The position numbers were made by a program, and so were the translations under genes. A stretch of 24,986 nt of DNA from the NCBI GenBank assembly GCA_900555665.1, contig USLX01000014.1, positions 1 through 24,986 on the forward strand. Reading direction: 5' to 3'. Under the pieces are notes generated by a model. It was not told the DNA's origin. It ran no database searches and worked only from the letters and a program-made list of their open reading frames with translations. Positions within the stretch are counted from its first letter, which is position 1. Each line of letters starts with the position of its first letter. Below are positions 6,482-13,465 of the stretch, one piece after another. The DNA comes from an uncultured Eubacteriales bacterium. GTDB taxonomy: Bacteria; Bacillota; Clostridia; Oscillospirales; Oscillospiraceae.

Positions 6482-8059
6482 ATGAACTGTAAGTATTGCG
6501 GCGCGGAGCTGGAAGCAGACGCGAAGTTCTGTCCGGAATGCGGCAAGGCGCAGACGGAAGAGGACGTCCCGTCCGCCGAGACCGCGGCCCCCGAGACCGC
6601 CGCGCCGGAGACAAAAGCGCCCGCTGAAGAGGCCGCGCAGGCCGAAGAGGCAGCTCCGCAGACCGACGAGGCCGCGGAAGCGGCTCCCGAAGCGAAGGAA
6701 TCCCCGACGCAGGAGGCCCCGGCAGACAAACCGGAAAAGTCTGAAAAGAAGAAGACCGGCTGGCTGCTCGGCGGAGCGATCGCCGTGCTGGTCATTGTGA
6801 TTGCGCTGTTGGTCGTGAAGATCGTGCGCGACAGCCAGATCAAAAACGTCGACACCGCCACGACCGAGGAGACGGTAGCCGATGCCAGCACCGACGCGGC
6901 AGATCCTGCTGACAAGCCGGACGACGCGCTGGATTCCTCCGGCGACGGCGAGAGCACCGAGATCCCGCTCAACGGCGTGAGCTATACCGTGCGCGAGAGC
7001 GAGCTGACGGATGAGGTGATGGACCGGGTGGTCGCGGTGTGCGGCGAGCTGCAGCTGACGAACCGGACGCTGCCGATCTACTACTGGCAGCAATACATGT
7101 CCTTTACCAATACCTATGGGATGTATCTGAGCTATCTGATGGACACCAGCCTTCCGCTCGACCAGCAAATGTATGACGAAGAGCATACCTGGCAGCAACA
7201 GTTTGTGGACGGTGCGCTGCGCATGTTCCAGTATCATGCGTCGATGGCACAGGAGGCCGAGGCAAACGGCTATGAGATGACGCAGACGGGCAAGGATCTG
7301 CTCGCATCGGTACCGGAGGAGCTGGAGAGCACGGCGAAGGGCTATGGCTTCGCGAGCGCGGACGAATATCTGAAGGCGTCCTATGGCCCGAGCGTGACGA
7401 TGGATGAGTATCTGGAATTTTTGCGGATCTATCTGCTCGGCTCGGAATATCTGGATTCTCTGCTGGATACCGAAGCGCCGACGGACGAGCAGCTGAGCCA
7501 GTATTTTGATGACAACGCGGAGAGCTATGCCTCGAAGGGCATTGAAAAGATCGACAAGCCCATGGTGAACGTCCGCCACATCCTCATCAAGCCGGAAGCG
7601 GCGGAGGACGGCACGATTTCCGACGAGGCCTGGGCCGCGGCGGAGAAGACGGCCAATGATATCCTCGACCAGTGGCTTGCGGGGGAGAAGACCGAAGACT
7701 CCTTCGCCACGCTTGCCAATGAGGCCTCGTCTGATCCCGGCAGCAACACCAACGGCGGCCTCTATGAGGACGTGTATCCCGGCCAGATGGTCGAGACGTT
7801 CAACGACTGGTGCTTCGCCGATGGGCGCCAGGTGGGCGATTATGGCATCGTAAAGACGGATTACGGCTATCACGTCATGTTCTTCTCCGGCGTGGGCAGC
7901 GAAATCTATTGGCAGAAAACCGCGCGGGAGGACTATCTCAGCGAATGCTCGGCGGAGATTCAGGACGAGATTCTGGAGCGGTATCCCTGGGAGGCTTATC
8001 CGGAGCAGTCGGCGCTGGTCGATCTGATGTTCTCTGCCGACAACGAGGCTGCGGAGTAA
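6482..8059 (+). CDS. Membrane-anchored zinc-ribbon and parvulin-type peptidyl-prolyl isomerase
   Basis: The 525-residue protein begins with a zinc ribbon (CKYCGAELEADAKFCPECG; Cys3, Cys6, Cys17, Cys20). A low-complexity Glu/Ala/Pro linker follows to about 90, then a membrane segment at about 93-114. The large outside region has a helical, SurA-N-like part (about 170-345) and a PpiC/rotamase domain at about 361-470, starting VNVRHILIKPEAA and containing GSNTNGGLYEDVYPGQMV. The zinc ribbon should be cytoplasmic and the foldase external, as in PrsA-like secretion chaperones. This one is anchored by a membrane helix, not by lipid. GAGGGAA lies 4 nt upstream of the ATG. A kinase-like gene follows after 17 nt, suggesting co-transcription. 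The client proteins are unknown. Confidence 0.85.
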   Translation: MNCKYCGAELEADAKFCPECGKAQTEEDVPSAETAAPETAAPETKAPAEEAAQAEEAAPQTDEAAEAAPEAKESPTQEAPADKPEKSEKKKTGWLLGGAIAVLVIVIALLVVKIVRDSQIKNVDTATTEETVADASTDAADPADKPDDALDSSGDGESTEIPLNGVSYTVRESELTDEVMDRVVAVCGELQLTNRTLPIYYWQQYMSFTNTYGMYLSYLMDTSLPLDQQMYDEEHTWQQQFVDGALRMFQYHASMAQEAEANGYEMTQTGKDLLASVPEELESTAKGYGFASADEYLKASYGPSVTMDEYLEFLRIYLLGSEYLDSLLDTEAPTDEQLSQYFDDNAESYASKGIEKIDKPMVNVRHILIKPEAAEDGTISDEAWAAAEKTANDILDQWLAGEKTEDSFATLANEASSDPGSNTNGGLYEDVYPGQMVETFNDWCFADGRQVGDYGIVKTDYGYHVMFFSGVGSEIYWQKTAREDYLSECSAEIQDEILERYPWEAYPEQSALVDLMFSADNEAAE

Positions 8060-8076
8060 AAAAAGGAGAGGCGGAA

Positions 8077-8979
8077 ATGAAGCGACTTCTGTTTTTCGTG
8101 AACCCGAATGCCGGGCACACTGAGATCCGGAACAGCCTCATGCAGGTTCTTCAAATCTTTACCGCCGGAGGCTATGAGGTGACGGTTCATCCCACCGCAG
8201 GGCCGAAGGATCTGACGCGGCAGATTGTGCGGCGGGGCGCGGAATACGACCTCATCGTCTGCACAGGCGGCGACGGCACGCTCAACGAGGCCACAAGCGG
8301 GCTGATGCAATTGGAAAACCGGCCCCCGCTCGGTTATATCCCGGGCGGGACCGTCAATGATGTGGCGGCGTCGCTGGGCCTGGCCCGCGACCCTGTCATG
8401 GCGGCACAGGACATCGTACACGGCAAGCCCTTTGGCATTGACATCGGTTCATTCGGCGAAAACCGCTGGTTTGACTATGTGGCGGCGTTTGGATTGTTTA
8501 CGAACGTCCCGTATGAGACGCCGCAGGCCGATAAGCGTATTTGGGGCCGGATGGCATACTTTTTCAACGGGGTGCAGGCGCTGGGCGAGGTTCGGCCCGT
8601 GCACGCATGCGTGAGCTGGGACGGAAAGACCGTGGAAGATGACATCCTCGACGGCCTGGTTTGCAGCACGACGTCGGTCGGCGGATTTAAGGCGGCAAAG
8701 ACCGTCGGGGAGTACAGCATCAGCCTGAACGACGGGCTGCATGAGGTCGTGCTGGTCCGGGATATCAAAAATCTGGCCGACTTCAGCGTGGTGGCGGCAA
8801 AGCTGCTGCGGATGGATTTTTCCGACGAGAATTATTTCATTACCGGCCAGACCGGCAGCATCCACTTCACCTTCGAACGGCCCGTGGCTTGGACGCTGGA
8901 CGGCGAGTTCGGCGGAAACGTGACGGAGGTGGACATCCGCAACCACAGCCGCGCAATTGAGGTGATTGTGCCACGATGA
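8077..8979 (+). CDS. Diacylglycerol kinase-family lipid kinase (YegS/BmrU type)
   Basis: The 300-residue protein belongs to the DAGK catalytic family. It opens LLFFVNPNAG and has the nucleotide-binding loop CTGGDGTLNEA (about 67-77) and GYIPGGTVNDVA (about 87-98), which correspond to the GGDGT and GGTxNDxA motifs. Members phosphorylate diacylglycerol or related lipids at the membrane. The substrate here is not determined. AAAAGGAGAG lies 7 nt before the ATG at 8077, which decides the start over the longer in-frame ORF that would run back into the foldase gene. Its stop codon overlaps the first ATG of the acetyltransferase gene. Confidence 0.88.
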   Translation: MKRLLFFVNPNAGHTEIRNSLMQVLQIFTAGGYEVTVHPTAGPKDLTRQIVRRGAEYDLIVCTGGDGTLNEATSGLMQLENRPPLGYIPGGTVNDVAASLGLARDPVMAAQDIVHGKPFGIDIGSFGENRWFDYVAAFGLFTNVPYETPQADKRIWGRMAYFFNGVQALGEVRPVHACVSWDGKTVEDDILDGLVCSTTSVGGFKAAKTVGEYSISLNDGLHEVVLVRDIKNLADFSVVAAKLLRMDFSDENYFITGQTGSIHFTFERPVAWTLDGEFGGNVTEVDIRNHSRAIEVIVPR

Positions 8980-9575
8980 GGGAAGAAATGAAACTGCAGC
9001 TGCGCTTTGCGCAGCCGGAAGATGCGGCGGTGCTGCTGGAGATCTACCGCGAGTCGATTGACACCAGCATCACCTTCGAATATACGCTTCCGAGCGAGGC
9101 GGAATTTGCGGGGCGGATTGCGGAGATTTCTGCGTGCTACCCTTATCTGGTACTCTTTGTTGGCGGGCGGGCTGTGGCCTATGCCTATGCGCACCGCGCG
9201 CAGGAGCGGGCGGCCTACGGCTGGAACGCGGAGCTGTCAATCTACATTGCACGCGCCCATACCGGCCGCGGTCTTGGCCGCTTGCTCTATGAGACGCTGA
9301 TGGAACTGCTGCGGATGCAGGGTGTGAAGACCGTCTACGGCGCGGTGACCAGCCCGAATCCGGCCAGCGAGGCGCTGCACGAGGCGCTGGGCTTCCACCG
9401 GGCAGCACTGTTTCGCGATGCGGGCTGGAAGAATGGCGCGTGGCACGACGTGATCTGGTTTGAGCGGGAAATTGCCCCGCACGCGGGTGCGCCGGAGCAG
9501 ATTCTGCCGATCGGAGCGCTGCCGGAAGCGCAGGCGGTGCTCCGCCGGTGCGAAGCAAAGATCTCTGCGGAGTGA
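8976..9575 (+). CDS. GNAT N-acetyltransferase (phosphinothricin-acetyltransferase-like)
   Basis: The 199-residue protein has the GNAT fold: LRFAQPEDAAVLLEIYRESI at the N-terminus, an acetyl-CoA loop ARAHTGRGLGRLLYE, and NPASEALHEALGFHRAALFRDAGWKNGAWHDVIWFE. That order is typical of the Pat/MnaT subgroup, which acetylates methionine-derivative or phosphinothricin-type amines. The ATG at 8976 overlaps the kinase stop (ATGA). The ATG at 8988 has better spacing from GAGGGAAG and may be the real start, making 195 residues. A C-terminal tail of about 35 residues beyond the GNAT core is unusual and unassigned. Confidence 0.85.
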   Translation: MREEMKLQLRFAQPEDAAVLLEIYRESIDTSITFEYTLPSEAEFAGRIAEISACYPYLVLFVGGRAVAYAYAHRAQERAAYGWNAELSIYIARAHTGRGLGRLLYETLMELLRMQGVKTVYGAVTSPNPASEALHEALGFHRAALFRDAGWKNGAWHDVIWFEREIAPHAGAPEQILPIGALPEAQAVLRRCEAKISAE

Positions 9576-9578
9576 AAT

Positions 9579-9616
9579 AAAAAGCGGACACAGAAGAGTT
9601 CTGTGTCCGCTTTTTT
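9579..9616. terminator. Bidirectional intrinsic terminator
   Basis: Arms of about 17 bp (AAAAAGCGGACACAGAA and its complement) enclose a GAG loop, with A and T runs at the two ends. It serves the acetyltransferase transcript and the convergent sodium symporter gene. Confidence 0.9.
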
Positions 9617-9623
9617 GTTGTGT

Positions 9624-10979
9624 TCAAATCAGGCCCTGGACCAGGATGATGAGGATCAGGATGGGAAGGATCCACTGGAAATAGAACTTCAGCTTGGGTG
9701 AGAACTTCAGACCCGTGCCGCGGTTGGCCTCGGCAAGATAGTTGTCGAAGCCCCAGCCCCATTTCGAGACGCAGAAGAGCAGATAGACCAGCGAACCGAT
9801 CGGGAGCAGAAGGTTGCTGACGAGGAAGTCTTCGCTGTCGAGAATGTCGCGGCCGCCGATCAGGTGGACATTTGCCCAGAGGTTATAGCCGAAGACGCAC
9901 GGCAGGCTCAGCACCAGAAGCAGGATGCCGTTGATCACGCTGGCCTTCTTCCGGCTCCAGCCGAAGGTGTCCATGCAGACAGCCAGGATGTTTTCAAACA
10001 CGGCCAGCACCGTGGACAGGCTGGCAAAGATCATGAACAGGAAGAACAGCGTCCCCCAGAAGCGGCCGCCGGCCATGTTGACAAACACATTCGGCAGCGT
10101 CTGGAAGATGAGCGACGGGCCCTGGCCGGTCTCGATGCCGAAGGAGAAGCAGGCCGGGAAGATGATCGTGCCAGCCATGAGGGCGACAAAGGTGTCGAGC
10201 ACGCAGATGCGCACGGCCTCGCCGGGGAGGGACTGCGTCTGGGGCATATAGCTGCCGAAGATCTCCATGGCTGCAATGCCGAGGCTGAGTGTGAAAAATG
10301 CCTGGTTCATGGCGGCGGTGATGATCGCGCCGAGGCCGTTTTCCCGGATGGAATCCATCGAGGGGAGCAGATAGAACTTCATGCCCTCGGCCGCGCCGGG
10401 GAGCGTGAGGCTGTGGATGGCAAGCACCAGAATGAGTGCAAGCAGCGCGAGCATCATGACCTTGCTGACGCGCTCGAGGCCGTTTTGCAATCCGAACGAG
10501 CAGATGAGAAAGCCCACAATGACAACCAGCTCCGTCCAGAGGGTCATCTCGCCGGGGTTCGTGAGCATGGCGCCGAATTCCCCGCTGACGGCCTCGGCAT
10601 CCATGCCGGCGTGGAAGGCACCGGTGAGGAACTTGCCGAAGTAGTTGACCATCCAGCCCGTGACAGTGGTGTAGTACATCATGAGCAGGAAGCAGCCGAT
10701 CAGGCAGAACCAGCCATGGATGTGCCATTTTTGGCCGGGCTTTTCGAGGGCTTTATACGCCAGCACGGCGCTCTTTTTGCCCGCGCGGCCCACGGCCAGC
10801 TCCATCGTGAGAACCGGGACGCCCATGACGAGCAGGCAGATGAGGTAGATAAGCACAAAAAAGCCGCCGCCATATTCGCCCGTCACATACGGAAACCGCC
10901 AGACGTTGCCAATGCCGATGGCGCACCCGGCGCTGACGAGCAGAAAGCCCAGCCGGGAACGGAATGATTCACGCTGCAT
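9624..10979 (-). CDS. Neurotransmitter:sodium symporter (NSS/LeuT family)
   Basis: The 451-residue protein, about 11-12 membrane segments, is a sodium-coupled amino-acid transporter of the NSS family. The first segment has the unwound-helix signature AGCAIGIGNVWRFPYVTGEYGGG, which forms the sodium and substrate sites. Further matches are GVPVLTMELAVGR and FFTLSLGIAAMEIFGSY. The substrate is unknown; bacterial members such as LeuT, MhsT and TnaT carry hydrophobic or aromatic amino acids. I prefer the ATG at 10979 (MQRESFRSRLGF). The in-frame ATG at 11003 has no Shine-Dalgarno, and AAGGAAGG lies between the two, though 13 nt from the chosen start. It is a single-gene unit with its own promoter. 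Confidence 0.88.
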   Translation of the reverse strand: MQRESFRSRLGFLLVSAGCAIGIGNVWRFPYVTGEYGGGFFVLIYLICLLVMGVPVLTMELAVGRAGKKSAVLAYKALEKPGQKWHIHGWFCLIGCFLLMMYYTTVTGWMVNYFGKFLTGAFHAGMDAEAVSGEFGAMLTNPGEMTLWTELVVIVGFLICSFGLQNGLERVSKVMMLALLALILVLAIHSLTLPGAAEGMKFYLLPSMDSIRENGLGAIITAAMNQAFFTLSLGIAAMEIFGSYMPQTQSLPGEAVRICVLDTFVALMAGTIIFPACFSFGIETGQGPSLIFQTLPNVFVNMAGGRFWGTLFFLFMIFASLSTVLAVFENILAVCMDTFGWSRKKASVINGILLLVLSLPCVFGYNLWANVHLIGGRDILDSEDFLVSNLLLPIGSLVYLLFCVSKWGWGFDNYLAEANRGTGLKFSPKLKFYFQWILPILILIILVQGLI

Positions 10980-11031
10980 ACGAATTACCTGACCTTCCTT
11001 CATACTTTTTTACACAAAGTGCGTAAGCTCT

Positions 11032-11060
11032 ATTGTAGCGGATGAAAAATGGTTTTGCAA
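11032..11060 (-). promoter_or_regulatory. Promoter of the sodium symporter gene
   Basis: On the minus strand TTGCAA (11055-11060) and TACAAT (11032-11037) are separated by 17 nt. Confidence 0.7.
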
Positions 11061-11075
11061 GCGCCCGGACGGCGG

Positions 11076-11108
11076 ATTTCTGGAAAATGTAAATAAATTT
11101 CCAGAAAT
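11076..11108. repeat. Inverted repeat between divergent genes
   Basis: ATTTCTGGAAA (11076-11086) and its perfect complement TTTCCAGAAAT (11098-11108) flank an 11-nt AT-rich spacer. The repeat lies just upstream of the symporter promoter and 110 nt before the metallo-hydrolase start. It could be an operator. No regulator is assigned. Confidence 0.5.
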
Positions 11109-11217
11109 GGACTTGCAAAGCGGCGCGGAATGCGTGAAATAAAAGGGAAGATTGGCCGTGCGGGAGACGCGGCGGTGTTGCCTTAAACTGCCTTAACCAG
11201 AAACGAGGGAACAAGGC

Positions 11218-11952
11218 ATGAGCAAGCAGGCAACGGAATTTCAGCGGCGGGAAATGAGCCGGATGTATCGCGGCAAGCAGATTTTCAAGCTGCTGAACAC
11301 CGGCTGGATCGATGAGCATGTGGCGTGCGTGCGGGAATGGGTCGCCAACATCTTCTTCTGCCGCAATGGCACGACGACGATTATGATCGACGCCGGATAT
11401 CACGATGAACGGCTGGAGGAAAAGACGGGCTGGCTGGGGCTGCGTCCGGAAGAGATTCGGGACATTCTGATCACGCATCAGGATACAGACTACGTTGGGG
11501 CCGTGGAGGCGGACGGCGATGGGGCGCTGCGCAGCGCGAAGCTCTACATCGGTGAGGTGGAGGCTATGCTGGTGCCGGGGCATACCTGGGGATATCTGGT
11601 TTATCTGCTCGATGACCGCTATCTGTTCACGGGTGACACGATTTGGTTGGGCGCGGGCGGGGGCTACAGCTTTCTTTCCGCGCTGGCGGAGAACAACAAG
11701 CTTGCCGTCCGTTCGCTGGCAGCGCCGGAGCGGAAGCTGCGCAGCCGCGGCCTGCAGCCCTGCATTCTGACGGGACATACCGGCTGGACGCGGGGCCTGG
11801 ATTTCGCCTTTGCGCACAAGGACCGGCTCTGCTCGCCGTTTGGCAAGCGTGTGCCGGATCCCTCGGCGCCCTGCGACGCCTACGACGAATCCGACGACAC
11901 GGCGCAGCGGGCCAAAACCGGGACGCTCCCGCCGGTGGGGCGACAGGCATAA
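11218..11952 (+). CDS. Metallo-beta-lactamase-fold protein with a probable internal deletion
   Basis: The 244-residue protein retains several MBL-fold elements: THQDTDY at 86-92 (in place of HxHxDH), PGHTWG with His122, FTGDTIW with Asp140 and LTGHTGWT with His187. Only about 27 residues separate the first metal motif from PGHT, where MBL proteins usually have about 60 or more, and the junction falls near GEVEA-MLVPG (around 11555-11575). The last His of the first motif is Tyr92. Together these suggest an in-frame deletion and a possibly inactive or altered enzyme. The reading frame is open and GAGGGAAC precedes the ATG. The substrate is unknown. Confidence 0.7.
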   Translation: MSKQATEFQRREMSRMYRGKQIFKLLNTGWIDEHVACVREWVANIFFCRNGTTTIMIDAGYHDERLEEKTGWLGLRPEEIRDILITHQDTDYVGAVEADGDGALRSAKLYIGEVEAMLVPGHTWGYLVYLLDDRYLFTGDTIWLGAGGGYSFLSALAENNKLAVRSLAAPERKLRSRGLQPCILTGHTGWTRGLDFAFAHKDRLCSPFGKRVPDPSAPCDAYDESDDTAQRAKTGTLPPVGRQA

Positions 11953-11956
11953 AAAT

Positions 11957-11987
11957 TCCCCTGGGCCGGGACATCCGGCTCAGGGGA
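11957..11987. terminator. Shared terminator hairpin between convergent genes
   Basis: TCCCCTGGGCCGG and CCGGCTCAGGGGA pair apart from one G-T wobble. The hairpin follows the MBL gene, and its right arm contains the stop codon of the convergent phosphopantetheinyl transferase gene. Confidence 0.65.
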
Positions 11988-12522
11988 TACGTTTTGCGCA
12001 GGAGAGAAAGTGTCCGCAGACAATCTGGGTGGTCAGGCGGATGCTGCGGCCATCCAGCAAGAGCGTATCGCCGAGGACGGAAAACGACCGCGGATCCAGT
12101 GCGAGGCCGCGTCCGTCGAGCTTCATCACGGCCTCCTTCCTCGTCCAGAGCCAGGCGAAGGCGCGCCTATCGGCACGCTCTTCCGGGCGCAGAACCCGCG
12201 CGCGGACGGCGGGGGAGGCGGTACGGCCGATCGGCTCGATGTCTACACCGCAGGGCGCGTCGGCAAGCAGCAGCGCGGCAAGCGCCCCGCCGTGGCTGAG
12301 ACTGAGCTCCGGCCCGCCAGGCAGATAAGGTTTTCCGGTTGCGGTGCGGCGGAGCTGCGCCTCCGGACCCAGCTGCTCGCGCAGAAGCAGCCCCGCTGCG
12401 GCACTCAGGCGCTGCTGCCGGGGGTCGCGGCAGCGGGCGATCTGCGCGGCCCGCTCCGGCGGGAGCAGGGGGAGCGTTTCGGCCAGAGGCAGGGGGTCGG
12501 CCTGTTTCCAAAAAAGCTTCAT
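11980..12522 (-). CDS. 4'-phosphopantetheinyl transferase (Sfp type)
   Basis: The 180-residue protein should transfer the phosphopantetheine arm of coenzyme A to a carrier-protein serine. Family motifs in order are GKPYLPGGPELSLSHGG (about 63-79), CGVDIEPIGR (about 91-100; the Asp and Glu bind magnesium) and WLWTRKEAVMKLDGRGL (about 124-140). It is somewhat shorter than Sfp (about 225 residues). Its ATG overlaps the TGA of the upstream thioesterase (TGATG), so translation is probably coupled; the GTG one codon earlier is a less likely start. Coupling to an acyl-ACP thioesterase points to fatty-acid or another acyl-carrier pathway rather than a peptide synthetase, none of which is visible. Confidence 0.9.
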   Translation of the reverse strand: MKLFWKQADPLPLAETLPLLPPERAAQIARCRDPRQQRLSAAAGLLLREQLGPEAQLRRTATGKPYLPGGPELSLSHGGALAALLLADAPCGVDIEPIGRTASPAVRARVLRPEERADRRAFAWLWTRKEAVMKLDGRGLALDPRSFSVLGDTLLLDGRSIRLTTQIVCGHFLSCAKRIP

Positions 12523-13250
12523 CACGGCCGGAAGGTGAGCCGGGCCTGGACAGCGGCCTTGCCGCCCGCTTTTTTTGCCGTGAGGCGGACACCGTCCGCC
12601 TCGTCGCGGCGGCAGAGCGTGAGCACGTCCCCCTCGAGGCAGGGCGCGCCGTAGTGAATTTCAAAGCTGCGCACGCGCGTCAGCTCTTCGCTTCGCAGGC
12701 AGCCGAGCAGGGCACGGACATAGGCGACATTGTTCATATGATGGCCGACGTCGATGTCGGTCGAGCGCACGCAGTAGGAGAGCCCTTCGTCGGGCAGATC
12801 GTCCACAAAGCGGGCGGGGCGGCCGGGGATGGCGGACGATTCCGGGAAGGGGAAATCCTGCGGGAAGCAGGAGGCCCTGAAGGGGACAACCTTTCCTGCA
12901 TCGCCCAGAATGGCCCACTGCGTCCGCCCCACAGCCACGACCTCTTCGCCGAGCTTCAGCCGGTAGCTTCGGAAGCAGCGGATGTCCTCCGGACGGCAGC
13001 GCTCGGGCCAGGTTTCGCCGGTGAGGACGCTGAGCAGCGGCACGGGACGCAGCAGCTCCACCTGGCAGTGGACGGTCAGCCAAAATTCACGCCGCTGCGC
13101 CATGGCGGCAAAGCCGACGCCGATTTGCTCGGCGTGCTCAGAGGCCAGGGACTGAAAAAGCGTCAGCGCGCCCAGAACGGTCAGCTGGCCGCGCTGGTCG
13201 CAGAGATCCGGCGCGATGAGAAATTCGCGCGATAACGTGGACTGTTCCAT
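12522..13250 (-). CDS. Acyl-ACP thioesterase
   Basis: The 242-residue protein has the double hot-dog arrangement of the acyl-ACP thioesterase family. The first half runs from REFLIAPDLCDQRGQLTVLGALTLFQ. The second half contains the active-site-type segment DIDVGHHMNNVAYVRALLG (about 168-186), where Asn and His are the expected catalytic residues. It releases fatty acids from acyl-carrier protein; chain length cannot be read from sequence. I place the start at 13250 because AGGAGGG lies 7-13 nt upstream and the promoter is just beyond. A longer in-frame ORF reaching 13748 would run through that promoter. It heads a two-gene operon with the phosphopantetheinyl transferase. Confidence 0.88.
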   Translation of the reverse strand: MEQSTLSREFLIAPDLCDQRGQLTVLGALTLFQSLASEHAEQIGVGFAAMAQRREFWLTVHCQVELLRPVPLLSVLTGETWPERCRPEDIRCFRSYRLKLGEEVVAVGRTQWAILGDAGKVVPFRASCFPQDFPFPESSAIPGRPARFVDDLPDEGLSYCVRSTDIDVGHHMNNVAYVRALLGCLRSEELTRVRSFEIHYGAPCLEGDVLTLCRRDEADGVRLTAKKAGGKAAVQARLTFRP

Positions 13251-13292
13251 AGAGAACCCTCCTGCTTTCGCCGAAAGCGGCATATTTTTTTT

Positions 13293-13321
13293 ATCATAGC
13301 ACGCCCGTCCGCTCCGGTCAA
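13293..13321 (-). promoter_or_regulatory. Promoter of the thioesterase operon
   Basis: On the minus strand TTGACC (13316-13321) and TATGAT (13293-13298) are 17 nt apart. A short GCTTTCG/CGAAAGC palindrome (13264-13278) lies in the leader. Confidence 0.75.
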
Positions 13322-13384
13322 CCGCTCTGTCGGCGCGCCGCTGCGGCAAAGTGGCCGGCAGGCGGAGATTGGCTGGAATTTTTA

Positions 13385-13412
13385 TTGACAAACGCGGGAA
13401 TCCTGCTACAAT
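13385..13412 (+). promoter_or_regulatory. Promoter of the repeat lipoprotein gene
   Basis: TTGACA (13385-13390) and TACAAT (13407-13412) are separated by 16 nt, about 54 nt before the start codon. Confidence 0.75.
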
Positions 13413-13465
13413 ATGTTTGAAAAATTGGCCGGATCGCGGCTGGATCTCATGGGAGGAATTGAAAA

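Noticed and set aside
5957..7873. 638-codon open frame on the minus strand
   Set aside because: It spans the YkvI-like and foldase genes in antisense, crosses their promoter, and its Arg/Leu/Gly-rich translation shows no family motif.
9864..10967. 367-codon open frame opposite the sodium symporter
   Set aside because: The His/Glu/Ala-rich translation is typical of an antisense shadow of a membrane protein gene.
11178..11197. Direct repeat TGCCTTAA near the MBL-fold gene, resembling a half-site of the operator at 14966
   Set aside because: There is no palindrome and only the short half-site matches, so it was not called as an operator.
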